Below are positions 45,397 through 53,898 of a stretch of 64,000 nt of DNA, one piece after another. Each line of letters starts with the position of its first letter. Position 1 is the first letter of the stretch. The translations under genes and the position numbers were made by a program. The notes beneath the pieces are model-generated. The model saw nothing but the letters and a program-made list of their open reading frames with translations. It had not been told where the DNA came from and made no database searches. The DNA is from Haloferax mucosum ATCC BAA-1512 (GTDB lineage: Archaea; Halobacteriota; Halobacteria; Halobacteriales; Haloferacaceae), in NCBI RefSeq assembly GCF_000337815.1, contig NZ_AOLN01000006.1, forward strand, positions 186,001 through 250,000. The letters are read 5' to 3'.

Positions 45397-45999
45397 TCAT
45401 CGGCGGCGGAGAAGCATCGAAAAGAGCGCGACGACCATCGGGTACAGGGCGGGCGTCCGCCCGGAGAGTTGCGGGACGCGTTTTCTGACGGCGGTGTAGC
45501 CGACGCCGACGACGAGGCTGACGAGAAGCACCGCCCGAGCGCCGCTGTCGAGGGTCACGAAGCCCGGAATCGAGAGGGCGGCCGCGAGCGCGAGGTCGCC
45601 CGGCGACCCGTCGTAGGCGGCGAGTCGTCGGGGCGCGACCCACCCACCGGCGGTGCGGACGTAGATGCCGCGGTCGGTGGTTGCTTCCCACGGATTCGGT
45701 TCGCTGCTGCCGCCCGCGTAGTCTGCGGCGCAGTGGAGCGCGGCGGCGGCACTCCCGGTCGCGGCGGCAATCGCGGTCGGGTCACGAGTCGCCACTGCGA
45801 GCGCGCCGAAAAGGAGCGTTCCAGCCGCGAACAACTCGGGTTGATGGAGCGTCTTTCGGTGGACGCCGACGACCATATCGAGGTCCGGAAAGACGCCGCC
45901 GACGAGTGCGGCGACGACGACAAGCGGCGCGGCGGCCGGAGCGACGACCGCGACGGCGGCGGCGAACGCGAGGCTCATGGCCACGTGCGTCGGGGCCAT
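45397..45999 (-). CDS. DUF457-type membrane metal-dependent hydrolase-like protein
   Basis: 200 residues, four to five membrane segments. N-terminus MAPTHVAMSLAFAAAVAVV, then ALVGGVFPDLDMVVGVHRKT with the conserved FPDxD and HRK-x-LH motifs of the YbcI/DUF457 family, and ALHCAADYAGG. Family members are membrane-embedded and proposed metal hydrolases. It is the last of three genes after cofH and a paralogue, and is about 130 bases downstream of the paralogue. Confidence 0.85.
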   Translation of the reverse strand: MAPTHVAMSLAFAAAVAVVAPAAAPLVVVAALVGGVFPDLDMVVGVHRKTLHQPELFAAGTLLFGALAVATRDPTAIAAATGSAAAALHCAADYAGGSSEPNPWEATTDRGIYVRTAGGWVAPRRLAAYDGSPGDLALAAALSIPGFVTLDSGARAVLLVSLVVGVGYTAVRKRVPQLSGRTPALYPMVVALFSMLLRRR

Positions 46000-46130
46000 C
46001 ACGGGAGGGTCACCGCCGGTCGATTCTGTCGGTGCGCCATTACCACACATCCTCGGCGGCCGAGACGTATGAGGTTCGTGGTCTCGGACGGTGGAGTAGA
46101 GGCGAGCGGCGACGACTACTCGCCAGCGTG

Positions 46131-46679
46131 CTAGATGCCGAACCAGTCCGGCATCCGCTTTCTGAAGCCGGTATAAAAGAGCGCGACGGCGACGCCGGCG
46201 GCGACGACCACGCGAAAGACGCCGTCGAAGACGACGAACGGGACCACCGAGAAGACGAGCGTCAGCACGAAGTCTTCGGGTGCGCCGTCGTATCGAACGA
46301 CGTATTTGGGTTCGAGCCACCGCTTTGCCGGGTGGACGTAGACCGCGCGGTCGGACGTGCGGTCCCACGGGCGGAGTTCGTCACCCGCGCCGAACCAGTC
46401 CGAAATCGAGTGGGCCGCGGCCGAGAGGAAGAAAAACGCCGGCGCGACGGTGAGCGCAGTTGGAGCGGCGACGGCGACAAGTCCGGTTCCGGCCGCGGCG
46501 ACGGCGTAGTAGACCGGAAAGTGCAGACTCTTGCGGTGGACGCCGACGAAGAGGTCGGTATCGGGGAAGACGCCACCGACGAGCGCGCCGACCGCGCCAG
46601 CAGTCGCAAGTTCGGGTGCAATCCACGCGAGCGACGCGGCGAGGCTGAGACCCATCGCCGCGTGGGTCGTCGCCATCAT
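46131..46679 (-). CDS. DUF457-type membrane protein, tandem paralogue
   Basis: 182 residues, MMATTHAAMGLSLAASLAW, GALVGGVFPDTDLFVGVHRK, then HSISDWFGAGDELRPWDRTSD. The shared motifs THxAM, LVGGVFPDxDxxVGVHRK and the W-(E/D)-xTxDR-(A/G)-(I/V)YV block show a tandem duplication with the gene at 45397. The start is 1 base after the cofH stop, so it is coupled to cofH. Confidence 0.85.
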   Translation of the reverse strand: MMATTHAAMGLSLAASLAWIAPELATAGAVGALVGGVFPDTDLFVGVHRKSLHFPVYYAVAAAGTGLVAVAAPTALTVAPAFFFLSAAAHSISDWFGAGDELRPWDRTSDRAVYVHPAKRWLEPKYVVRYDGAPEDFVLTLVFSVVPFVVFDGVFRVVVAAGVAVALFYTGFRKRMPDWFGI

Positions 46680-46680
46680 C

Positions 46681-48048
46681 TCAATCGTCCGCCGTCGCGG
46701 GGCCGGTGCGGTCGAGAAGGGGAGTCCCGTCGGCGCGCGGGCCGAGCGTCGGGCCGTGCGGTCCCTCGTCTGGGTCGAGTGGGCGGTGGATTCGGTAGTC
46801 GGTCGAACGCTCGACCGGACGGCGACCGATTGCGGTTATCATGTCCACGTAGTCGTCGAACGAACGGAACTCGCCGAATCCGCCGCCGGCGCGCTTCGTG
46901 ATCTCCTCGGAGAGAATCGTCCCCATCAGGTCGTCAGCCCCGCAGTTGAGGAGTTTGAGCGACTTCGCGTTCCCGAACTTTACCCACGACGACTGGATGT
47001 GGTCGATGTTGTCGAGGTAGAGCCGTGAGACGGCAATCATCAACTCGTCTTCGTCGTCCGATGCGCCCTCGGTGACGAGACCGCGGTCGTACAGCGGCGT
47101 ATTTTGATAGACGAACGACAGCGGGACGAACTCCGTGATGCCGCCGTAGCGGTCCTGTAAGTCGCGGACGACATCGAGGTGCATTACGCGATGCATCTCG
47201 TTTTCGACGTGGCCGTACATGATAGTCGCCGTCACGTCGAGTCCGGCGTCCATCGCGCCAGCCATGCCAGCAACCCACTCGTCGGTTCCGATTTTCCCGG
47301 GACAGATGACGTCTCGGACCTCGGGGACGAGAATCTCGGCCGCGGTTCCGGGCGCGCTGTCGAGACCGGCGTCGGCGAGGCGGTGGTAGACGTCCTCGTA
47401 GGTCCAGTCGGTCCCGCGCTTTGCGTGATACGCCTCTTCGGGCGTCATCGAGTGAACGTGGACGCCATCGACCGACATGGCGGTCAGTTGCTCGGTGTAG
47501 GTTCCGGGGTCGGTGTCGTACGCGGCGGGCGGTTTGTAGTTCACCTCGGCGGGCGAATTGTCGTAGGTCTGGAGGATTTCGCGGTGTTCCTCGTCGAGGA
47601 CGAGCGCCGGGTGGAGTCCGGAGACAGACGTGACCTCGTAGATACCCATCTCGACCGCGTCGGCGACGATATCGCGCGATTCCGCGGGCGTCTTCGTGAA
47701 CCCACCGTGGTCCCCGTCGAAATCGGTTTCGAAGCGGTGAGCGGTGTTCTTGAAATTGCAGAACAGACAGCCGGTCGTACAGGCCGTCGTCACGTTGTTG
47801 TTGAGGTTGGCGACGAAGGTCACGTCGTCGCCGACCATTGCCGCTCGGCGGCGGTCAGCCGCTTCGAGGACGAGTTCCTTTCGGTGTGGGTCGATACCGT
47901 CGCTGTCGGTCCCCGTCGTCATGAGTTCGACGCCATCCGCGACGTCGAGGCGCTCGCCCGCCCGCGCCTTCGCCAAGGCGTTTTCGAACGACTGGTCGGT
48001 CTCCGGAACGTGTTCGAACCCGAAGTCGTCGTGGGCGGTACCGGTCAT
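46681..48048 (-). CDS. cofH: FO synthase subunit CofH (radical SAM)
   Basis: 455 residues. Radical SAM cluster cysteines in TACTTGCLFCNFKN near residues 88-95. TSVSGLHPALVLDEEH, and a C-terminal half with NHx-type motifs (VKFGNAKSLKLLNCGADDLM), are CofH-like. It completes the two-part FO synthase with CofG, encoded on the opposite strand. The start at 48048 (MTGTAHDD) is preferred; the longer frame adds a basic stretch. Confidence 0.94.
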   Translation of the reverse strand: MTGTAHDDFGFEHVPETDQSFENALAKARAGERLDVADGVELMTTGTDSDGIDPHRKELVLEAADRRRAAMVGDDVTFVANLNNNVTTACTTGCLFCNFKNTAHRFETDFDGDHGGFTKTPAESRDIVADAVEMGIYEVTSVSGLHPALVLDEEHREILQTYDNSPAEVNYKPPAAYDTDPGTYTEQLTAMSVDGVHVHSMTPEEAYHAKRGTDWTYEDVYHRLADAGLDSAPGTAAEILVPEVRDVICPGKIGTDEWVAGMAGAMDAGLDVTATIMYGHVENEMHRVMHLDVVRDLQDRYGGITEFVPLSFVYQNTPLYDRGLVTEGASDDEDELMIAVSRLYLDNIDHIQSSWVKFGNAKSLKLLNCGADDLMGTILSEEITKRAGGGFGEFRSFDDYVDMITAIGRRPVERSTDYRIHRPLDPDEGPHGPTLGPRADGTPLLDRTGPATADD

Positions 48049-48153
48049 GGTCAATGAGGACGCGCCACGGTCGTAAAAGCGGGGTGGTACAGGAACTTCG
48101 GGCCGCCGAGAACGGGAGAAAGCATTAGGCCGCCCGGTGGTGTTGTGTCGGAC

Positions 48154-48570
48154 ATGGAGCACTCCCCGTCTTCGACGACTGACGCTTCCTTCGGCGACGA
48201 AGGTGAGAGTCTGCTGTTTTCGGCAGTCATCGGCGGCATCGTTAGTATCGTCCTTGCACCTATCCCGTTCTCACCGGTTCTCGGCGGCGCGCTTGCGGGC
48301 TATCTGACCGGAACGGACCGCACGCGCGGCGCGAAATCCGGTGGTCTCTCCGGCCTCATCGTCGGCATCGTTACTGCCGTGCTAACAATTGTTGGACTCC
48401 TGTTCTTCGGACTATTCGCTCTCGGGACCGCACCGAACGGTTTCGGTCTCGGTATCGTCGGCATCGTCATCGTATTGCTATTCAGCCTCCTTATCGGAGG
48501 TCTCTACACCGTCGGTCTCGGCGCGCTCGGTGGCTATCTCGGCGCGTACCTAAACGAAGAGTTCAACTGA
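48154..48570 (+). CDS. DUF5518-type small membrane protein
   Basis: 138 residues with a polar N-terminus (MEHSPSSTTDASFGDEGESL), and four hydrophobic segments rich in Gly (VIGGIVSIVLAPIPFSPVLGG; GLIVGIVTAVLTIVGLLFFG). The motif PVLGGALAGYLTGTDRTRGA parallels that of the protein at 770-1198. A CATTAG box about 27 bases before the ATG supports a leaderless start. Function unknown. Confidence 0.8.
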   Translation: MEHSPSSTTDASFGDEGESLLFSAVIGGIVSIVLAPIPFSPVLGGALAGYLTGTDRTRGAKSGGLSGLIVGIVTAVLTIVGLLFFGLFALGTAPNGFGLGIVGIVIVLLFSLLIGGLYTVGLGALGGYLGAYLNEEFN

Positions 48571-48639
48571 GAGACTGTGTTTCGAATCGACATCGGTTCC
48601 GCTTCTTCTGAGACAGAGAGTCGAGCACTCAACCGCGAA

Positions 48640-48810
48640 ACTACGACGAGAGCGTCGCGGAAGCCGAGGAATGTCGGAGAGGGTCGGAAGAAGAGACGAG
48701 AAAAATCGGGAAAAGAGAGGAGGGGCAGAGAAAAGCCGGAAGGGCCGGGAAAGAGCTGAAAAGGCCTGAAAAAGAGCCGGAGAAAGTCGAACAGTACCGA
48801 AAGTGCCGAC
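48640..48810. other. Purine-rich tract (polypyrimidine on minus strand), possible termination zone for sir2 gene
   Basis: On the plus strand the stretch is dominated by G and A with runs of AAAA. Read on the minus strand it is a C/T-rich stretch with several TTTT runs, directly downstream of the sirtuin gene that ends at 48859. This fits the U-rich tracts used for archaeal termination. There is no open frame with coding character. Confidence 0.5.
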
Positions 48811-48858
48811 GGAACCGCGTCGAACCGCCACCGCAGACCCGACTGCGAACGAGTCCCG

Positions 48859-49617
48859 TCAAACGAGTGCTTCGACCGCGGGGAGGAACTCCGTGAGGTC
48901 GTCGCGGATGACCCGGTCCGCCTCGCTGTCGTATTGGGTCTCGTCGAAGTTGACGACGACGAGCGAGCCGTCTTCTGCGGCGCGTCCGGCGAGTCCGGCC
49001 GCGGGGTGGACCGTCAGCGACGACCCGAGCGCGAGGAACACGTCAGCTTTGTCCGCCAGTCGATTCGCCTTGCTGTAAGCGACCTGCGGAAGTTGCTCGC
49101 CGAAGAGTACGACGTCGGGTTTGACGACGCCACCGCATTTGTCGCAAGTCGCCGGCACGTCGCCCGCGCGGGCCTGTTCGAGCGCCGCATCGGCCGCGAA
49201 GTGCGACTCGCAGTCCTCGCAGACGACCTGAGAGGCGTTCCCGTGGAGTTCGACGACCTCGTACGACCCGGCTTCGCGGTGGAGACCGTCCGTGTTCTGT
49301 GTGATGACTGTGTGGAGGATGCCCCGCGATTCGAGTTTTGCGAGTGCGTCGTGGCCGGTGTTCGGAGCCACATCGTCGGGGAACATGCGCTCGTGGAGGC
49401 GAACGCGCTCCTGCCAGAACCCCGCCGGGTCGTTGACGAAGCGGTCCCGGTGAAACGACGCGGGGTCGAACTCAGAGTTCCAGATGCCGTCGTCGCCGCG
49501 GAAATCGGGAACTCCCGAAGCGGTGCTCATCCCTGCGCCCGTGAGGGCCACCGCGACGTCCGCCTCGCGGAGTTGTTGGGCGACCCACGCGGCATCGGAT
49601 TCGAGGGCAGTGTCCAT
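48859..49617 (-). CDS. Sir2-family NAD-dependent protein deacetylase
   Basis: 252 residues. Sirtuin motifs: VALTGAGMSTASGVPDFRG near residue 23, TQNTDGLHREAG near 113 with the catalytic His in VVELHGNASQVVC, and two zinc CxxC pairs (CEDC, CDKC). LALGSSLTVHPAAGL near 195 binds NAD. The ATG at 49617 is preferred over a longer basic frame. It may deacetylate Alba-type or other proteins. Confidence 0.95.
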   Translation of the reverse strand: MDTALESDAAWVAQQLREADVAVALTGAGMSTASGVPDFRGDDGIWNSEFDPASFHRDRFVNDPAGFWQERVRLHERMFPDDVAPNTGHDALAKLESRGILHTVITQNTDGLHREAGSYEVVELHGNASQVVCEDCESHFAADAALEQARAGDVPATCDKCGGVVKPDVVLFGEQLPQVAYSKANRLADKADVFLALGSSLTVHPAAGLAGRAAEDGSLVVVNFDETQYDSEADRVIRDDLTEFLPAVEALV

Positions 49618-49754
49618 AGCCGAACGGAAGCGCTCGCGGTGAAAAAGCGGCGCGATTTGTCGATATTCGAGTTTGTGTATACATCTTCCCCGCACAACTC
49701 TGAGATACGCATAGAAGTGGAAGGTTCTTAGTGGGACGAGCGTGAGAGGCGACC

Positions 49755-50774
49755 ATGACCAGTGTGAAGGACTTTCGGGTCGAGGAGGAACCGACGGCGA
49801 CCGAACTCGGCCGGGGCCGGTTCGTTTTTTCCGACCGTTACTCCGTGTTCGATTGGGGCGAGATGCCCGACCACATCCCGAACAAGGGCGCGAGCCTCTG
49901 TCTCATGGGTGCGTACAACTTCGAACTGCTCGACGTGAACCACATCCCGACGCACTATCTCGGGGTGTTCGAAGACGGCGAGTGCAAGGACCTCGACGAG
50001 TGCGAGTCGCCGCCGACCGAGATGGCGATCGAACTCACGCAGGTCCCCGACCTCCCGCACGAAGACGGCGCGTACGACTACGACGCTTACCACGACGCCG
50101 CCGGCGACAACTACCTCATCCCGCTCGAAATCGTCTTCCGCAACACCGTCCCGGTGGGGTCGAGTCTTCGCACACGCGGCGCGCCCGCCGACTACGGTCT
50201 CGACTTCGACGAGTGGCCTGACGAGGCCGTATCGCTCCCCGAACCGGTGGTCGAGTTCTCCACGAAGTACGAAGAACAGGACCGCTACCTCGACCGAGAG
50301 GAGGCCGACGCAGTCGCCGGCGCGGTCGGTCTCGACCGCCTCGAAGAACTCGCGCTCGCAGTGAATCACGTTCTCAACGAGCAGGCCGCGCGCGCGGGCT
50401 TCGACCACGAAGACGGGAAAATAGAGTGTCTGTACCACGACGGCACCGTCAAGATCGCGGACGTGGTCGGCACGTTCGACGAGAACCGCTTTTCGTACGG
50501 CGGCCAGCAGGTCTCCAAAGAGGTCGTCCGCCAGTACTACAAGCGCGTCCAACCCGACTGGGTCGATGCCGTCGCCGACGCGAAGCAGGAAGCCATCGAA
50601 ACCGGTGCTCCCAACTGGCGCGAAGCGTGCGAAATCGACCCCGAGCACCTCCCGAGCGACATCGTAACCGCACTTTCGGACCTCTACTGCGCGGGGACGA
50701 ACGCGTACGTCGGCCACGAGTGGTTCGACGCGCCGGACATCGAAGAGGCCGTCGCGCAGGTCCAAGAGTTATAA
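49755..50774 (+). CDS. purC: Phosphoribosylaminoimidazole-succinocarboxamide synthase
   Basis: 339 residues. SAICAR synthetase pattern: [20 protein letters not shown] (ATP site), [20 protein letters not shown], and [20 protein letters not shown] near residue 227. It converts CAIR plus aspartate to SAICAR in purine synthesis. purU, purS and purQ follow within 3 kb but on mixed strands, so this is a purine neighbourhood rather than one operon. Confidence 0.94.
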   Translation: MTSVKDFRVEEEPTATELGRGRFVFSDRYSVFDWGEMPDHIPNKGASLCLMGAYNFELLDVNHIPTHYLGVFEDGECKDLDECESPPTEMAIELTQVPDLPHEDGAYDYDAYHDAAGDNYLIPLEIVFRNTVPVGSSLRTRGAPADYGLDFDEWPDEAVSLPEPVVEFSTKYEEQDRYLDREEADAVAGAVGLDRLEELALAVNHVLNEQAARAGFDHEDGKIECLYHDGTVKIADVVGTFDENRFSYGGQQVSKEVVRQYYKRVQPDWVDAVADAKQEAIETGAPNWREACEIDPEHLPSDIVTALSDLYCAGTNAYVGHEWFDAPDIEEAVAQVQEL

Positions 50775-50793
50775 GACGCCGAAGCCGCGGCGA

Positions 50794-51270
50794 TTACTCG
50801 TACTGCTCGTTTTTCACCGCGCCCTCCGGGTCGAAACAGACGAACTCGACGCGGTTTCCCTCGGGGTCAGCGAAGTACAGCGAGCGCCACTCGACCCACT
50901 CGTGATAGGCGAAATCGAGGTCGAGACCGTGCCCGTGCAGGCGCTCGACTTCTGTGTCGAAGTCCGCGGGGTCGATGCTGAGCGCGAAGTGGTCGATACT
51001 GGTCTTCGTTTGGTCGATCCCGGCGTAGTCGTCGAGTTGGGTGCGGTCAAAAAGCGCCACGATAGCTTCGTGGCCAGCGTGGCTCTCGCCGAGTCCGAAG
51101 AACACCGCGGTCCCGAAGTCGCCGAGCGGTTCACCGAGACCGACTATATCGCGGTAGAACGCGCACATCTCGGGCAGATTCTCGACGCGAAGTGCAAACT
51201 CACCGAGTGCGCGGGCGGCCCCGGGGCTGTCGAGTCGAGTCGCGTCGTCGGATGCGGGTACGTCAGTCAT
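50794..51270 (-). CDS. VOC-superfamily (glyoxalase/dioxygenase-like) protein
   Basis: 158 residues with two VOC half-modules: GEFALRVENLPEMCAFYRDI and IDHFALSIDPADFDTEVERL; metal ligands would be His in DHFALS and Glu in NRVEFVCFDPEG. The family includes glyoxalase I and ring-cleaving dioxygenases; substrate unknown. It is downstream of purU on the same strand. Confidence 0.88.
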   Translation of the reverse strand: MTDVPASDDATRLDSPGAARALGEFALRVENLPEMCAFYRDIVGLGEPLGDFGTAVFFGLGESHAGHEAIVALFDRTQLDDYAGIDQTKTSIDHFALSIDPADFDTEVERLHGHGLDLDFAYHEWVEWRSLYFADPEGNRVEFVCFDPEGAVKNEQYE

Positions 51271-51313
51271 CGCCCCGACTGCGCAGGGTGATGGTAAAAG
51301 CGTTTGTCTCGTC

Positions 51314-52297
51314 TCAGTCTTCGGACTGTTCGAGCGTGAGCGTCTCCTGGTCGCCGAGGGCGTCGATGATACCGTCAACCGGGCGGTCGGGGTTCAACGC
51401 CTGTGCTTCGCGGGAGAGACCGAGTTGGTAGTCTTCGGCGTCGGCACCGGACCGAAGACTGGTGCGCCCGCGGTGGACGGTCACGTCGTCGTTGAGGTGG
51501 AGTTTCACCGCTTCGAGGAGCGCGTCGGCTTCGAGCGGTTGCCCGCGCGATTTTATTTCGTCGATGGTCGCGTCGTCGGGCACGTCGAAGGCCCGCTGGG
51601 CGATAATCGGGCCTTGGTCGAGGTCTGTCGTCACGTAGTGGGCGGTGACGCCCGCAATGCGAACGCCGCCTTCCTTGGCCTGTCGGTAAGCCGCCGCACC
51701 GGGGAACGCGGGGAGCAACGACGGGTGGATATTGATGATACGGTCCTCGTAGCGGAAGACGACGTTCGGGCCGAGGATTCGCATGTAGCGCGCGAGGACG
51801 ATGAGGTCTACGTCGTACTCTTCGAGGAGTTCGAGCAGGTGGTCTTCGTCCGCGGTGCCTTTCTCGTCGCCGATGTCGTGGAAGGGAACGTCGTAGTGGC
51901 TCGCCAGCGGTTCGAGCGTGTCGTGGTTGCCGATGACGACAGAGATCTCCGCGCCGAGGTCGTCGTTCGCCCACGCCTCGAAGAGAGCTTCGAGACAGTG
52001 GGATTCCTTCGTGACAAGCACGGCGATTTCGCGCGTCTTGCGGTCCGACGGGAAGCGGACTTGGACATCGACGCCGAGGTCGTCTCCGAGGTCGGAAAGC
52101 GCCTCTCGGAGTTCATCGCGGGTGCAGGTCATCTCCGAGGTGTCCGCGTGAAGCGTCATCCGGAAGATTCCCTCGCGGACCGCTTGGTCGAGGTCCTCGA
52201 CGTTGATTCCGCGTTCGAACAGCAGGGTGGTTACGTTCGCGATGAGTCCGGTCTTGTCTCCTCCGATGACCGTGATTTCGGTTAGTTCTCGCGTCAT
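51314..52297 (-). CDS. purU: Formyltetrahydrofolate deformylase with N-terminal ACT domain
   Basis: 327 residues. N-terminal ACT domain (ITVIGGDKTGLIANVTTLLF), then the formyltransferase fold with IAVLVTKESHCLEALFEAW and the catalytic IINIHPSLLPAFPGAAAYRQ and DLDQGPIIAQRAFDV motifs (Asn, His, Asp). The enzyme releases formate from 10-formyl-THF, supplying formate for purine synthesis. A C-terminal extension of about 40 residues, ending TLTLEQSED, exceeds the bacterial length. The start has a perfect GGAGGTGA SD, unusual in a window dominated by leaderless genes. Confidence 0.93.
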   Translation of the reverse strand: MTRELTEITVIGGDKTGLIANVTTLLFERGINVEDLDQAVREGIFRMTLHADTSEMTCTRDELREALSDLGDDLGVDVQVRFPSDRKTREIAVLVTKESHCLEALFEAWANDDLGAEISVVIGNHDTLEPLASHYDVPFHDIGDEKGTADEDHLLELLEEYDVDLIVLARYMRILGPNVVFRYEDRIINIHPSLLPAFPGAAAYRQAKEGGVRIAGVTAHYVTTDLDQGPIIAQRAFDVPDDATIDEIKSRGQPLEADALLEAVKLHLNDDVTVHRGRTSLRSGADAEDYQLGLSREAQALNPDRPVDGIIDALGDQETLTLEQSED

Positions 52298-52301
52298 ACC
52301 G

Positions 52302-52309
52302 TCACCTCC
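52302..52309 (-). promoter_or_regulatory. Perfect Shine-Dalgarno sequence for purU
   Basis: GGAGGTGA on the minus strand, 4 bases before the ATG at 52297, fully complementary to the 16S rRNA tail. It fixes the purU start and shows that this mRNA has a leader. A TATATG element lies about 25 bases further upstream. Confidence 0.75.
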
Positions 52310-52543
52310 AGCTGTTCGAGGCTGAACATATACCGTCGTGCGTCGGCAAGCGGTAAACCGCTGTCGTTCTCCGCAACGAATCCTCTCGAACGACCGTGAG
52401 ACACTCCGCGACGCGGTGGTAAGGCTCAGACGCCGACTCGTCGATTTCGGTGACAAAGTGTCGCCACGTAGTTAGTGGGCACATCTGTGCACAACAAACA
52501 CGACCCAAAACCGTTTTTGCACATCACCGCGCATCGTCACCCG

Positions 52544-52795
52544 ATGACCACCTACACCGCGACGGTGACGGTGCGCCTCAAGACCGGCGTGCTCGACCCG
52601 GAGGCGGAGACGACGAAGCGCGCGCTGGAACGACTCGGGTTCGAACTCGACGCGTTGCGCTTTACCGAGCGGTACGAAGTCGATCTCGACGCGTCGGACG
52701 CCGACGAGGCCGCCGACCGCGCCGACGAGATGGCCGAACGCTTGCTGGCGAACCCGACCATCCACGACTACGAGGTCGAGGTCTCCGAGGCCTGA
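52544..52795 (+). CDS. purS: Phosphoribosylformylglycinamidine synthase subunit PurS
   Basis: 83 residues, matching the small PurS family (TVTVRLKTGVLDPEAETTKR, LERLGFELDALRFTERYEVD). With PurL and PurQ it forms the FGAM synthase complex; purL is not in the window. A GTTTTTGCA box is about 27 bases before the ATG at 52544. The stop is followed after one base by the purQ start, so translation is coupled. Confidence 0.94.
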   Translation: MTTYTATVTVRLKTGVLDPEAETTKRALERLGFELDALRFTERYEVDLDASDADEAADRADEMAERLLANPTIHDYEVEVSEA

Positions 52796-52796
52796 G

Positions 52797-53471
52797 ATGA
52801 TCGCAGTTGTGCAGTTCGGCGGGTCGAACTGTGACCGAGACGCCGTGCGCGCGCTCGAAGACCTCGGTTTCGACGCCGAGCGCATCTGGCACGAAGACGA
52901 ACTGCCGGCGGAGACGACGGGTATCATGCTCCCCGGCGGATTTTCGTACGGTGACTACCTCCGCGGCGGCGCGATGGCCGCTCGCTCGCCTATCATGGAG
53001 ACCGTCCGCGATGCCGTCGATGACGGGATTCCAGTTCTCGGCGTCTGCAACGGCGCGCAGGTCGGCTGTGAGGCCGGCCTGACGCCCGGTGCGTTCACGA
53101 CGAACGCGAGCGCTCGCTTCCAGTGCGAGCACGTCTATCTGCGCGTCGAGAATGCGGACACGAAGTGGACCGACGCCTACGACGAAGGCGAAGTCATCGA
53201 ACTGCCCATCGCACACGGCGAAGGGCGCTTCGAAATCGACGACGAGGGCTACGAAGAACTGGAGTCTGAGGACCGCATTCTGTTTCGGTACTGCGACGAA
53301 GACGGCAACGTTACCGACGAGGCGAACCCGAACGGGTCGCGCGGAAACGTCGCTGGTATCCTCGGTGAATCCGAGTCGGTTGCGGTACTGATGCCGCACC
53401 CGGAACGGGCGTCACTGCCGGAACTCGGGAGTACCGACGGTCGCGGTGTGCTTGCGGGCTTCGACAGCTGA
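52797..53471 (+). CDS. purQ: FGAM synthase glutaminase subunit PurQ
   Basis: 224 residues, class I glutamine amidotransferase: nucleophile Cys in LGVCNGAQVGCEAG near residue 84, and His/Glu in MPHPERAS near 200. It supplies ammonia from glutamine to PurL. The start is 1 base after the purS stop. Confidence 0.96.
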   Translation: MIAVVQFGGSNCDRDAVRALEDLGFDAERIWHEDELPAETTGIMLPGGFSYGDYLRGGAMAARSPIMETVRDAVDDGIPVLGVCNGAQVGCEAGLTPGAFTTNASARFQCEHVYLRVENADTKWTDAYDEGEVIELPIAHGEGRFEIDDEGYEELESEDRILFRYCDEDGNVTDEANPNGSRGNVAGILGESESVAVLMPHPERASLPELGSTDGRGVLAGFDS

Positions 53472-53590
53472 GTGTGATAAAAGACCGTCCGTCGCGGTGG
53501 CGGGCGGTACCGGGTCGGGTGGGCGAATGTAGCGGCGTACACGATGAGCGATGGTTGGAGTGATTGGTTTTCCGACCCGCGTACAGCGTG

Positions 53591-53707
53591 TTATGGTGCG
53601 AGAGCGCAAGGAGCGTCCGTGGCAACCCATGCCTCGGTGTTCTCCTCTTCGCGGATCTCGAACCATCCATCCGCATAGTAGACGGTCTTGTACGTGTGTT
53701 TCGTCAT
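53591..53707 (-). CDS. Very small protein (38 residues), DUF7331-like
   Basis: MTKHTYKTVYYADGWFEIRE, then EENTEAWVATDAPCALAP. This is the pattern of short haloarchaeal proteins (a Tyr-rich start, DGW, AWxxxD) that I associate from memory with DUF7331. An AT box CATATTCGG lies roughly 35 bases upstream on the minus strand. Too short for standard gene finding; the longer frame from 53779 is less likely. Confidence 0.65.
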   Translation of the reverse strand: MTKHTYKTVYYADGWFEIREEENTEAWVATDAPCALAP

Positions 53708-53898
53708 GATGGCGGGCAGTCCGGATGGACACGTCCGAACTACCGAATATGACAACGGTTCACACCCTCTTTGATACAACCACCCTAGCGACCCGTTAGG
53801 AGCTGGTTACTACCGTATACGACTCCCTAATACCGTCGAATACCCAAAAATGCGAGTCGAATCCGGCCCCGGAATGGACGAACGTGTAGCCGGGATAT

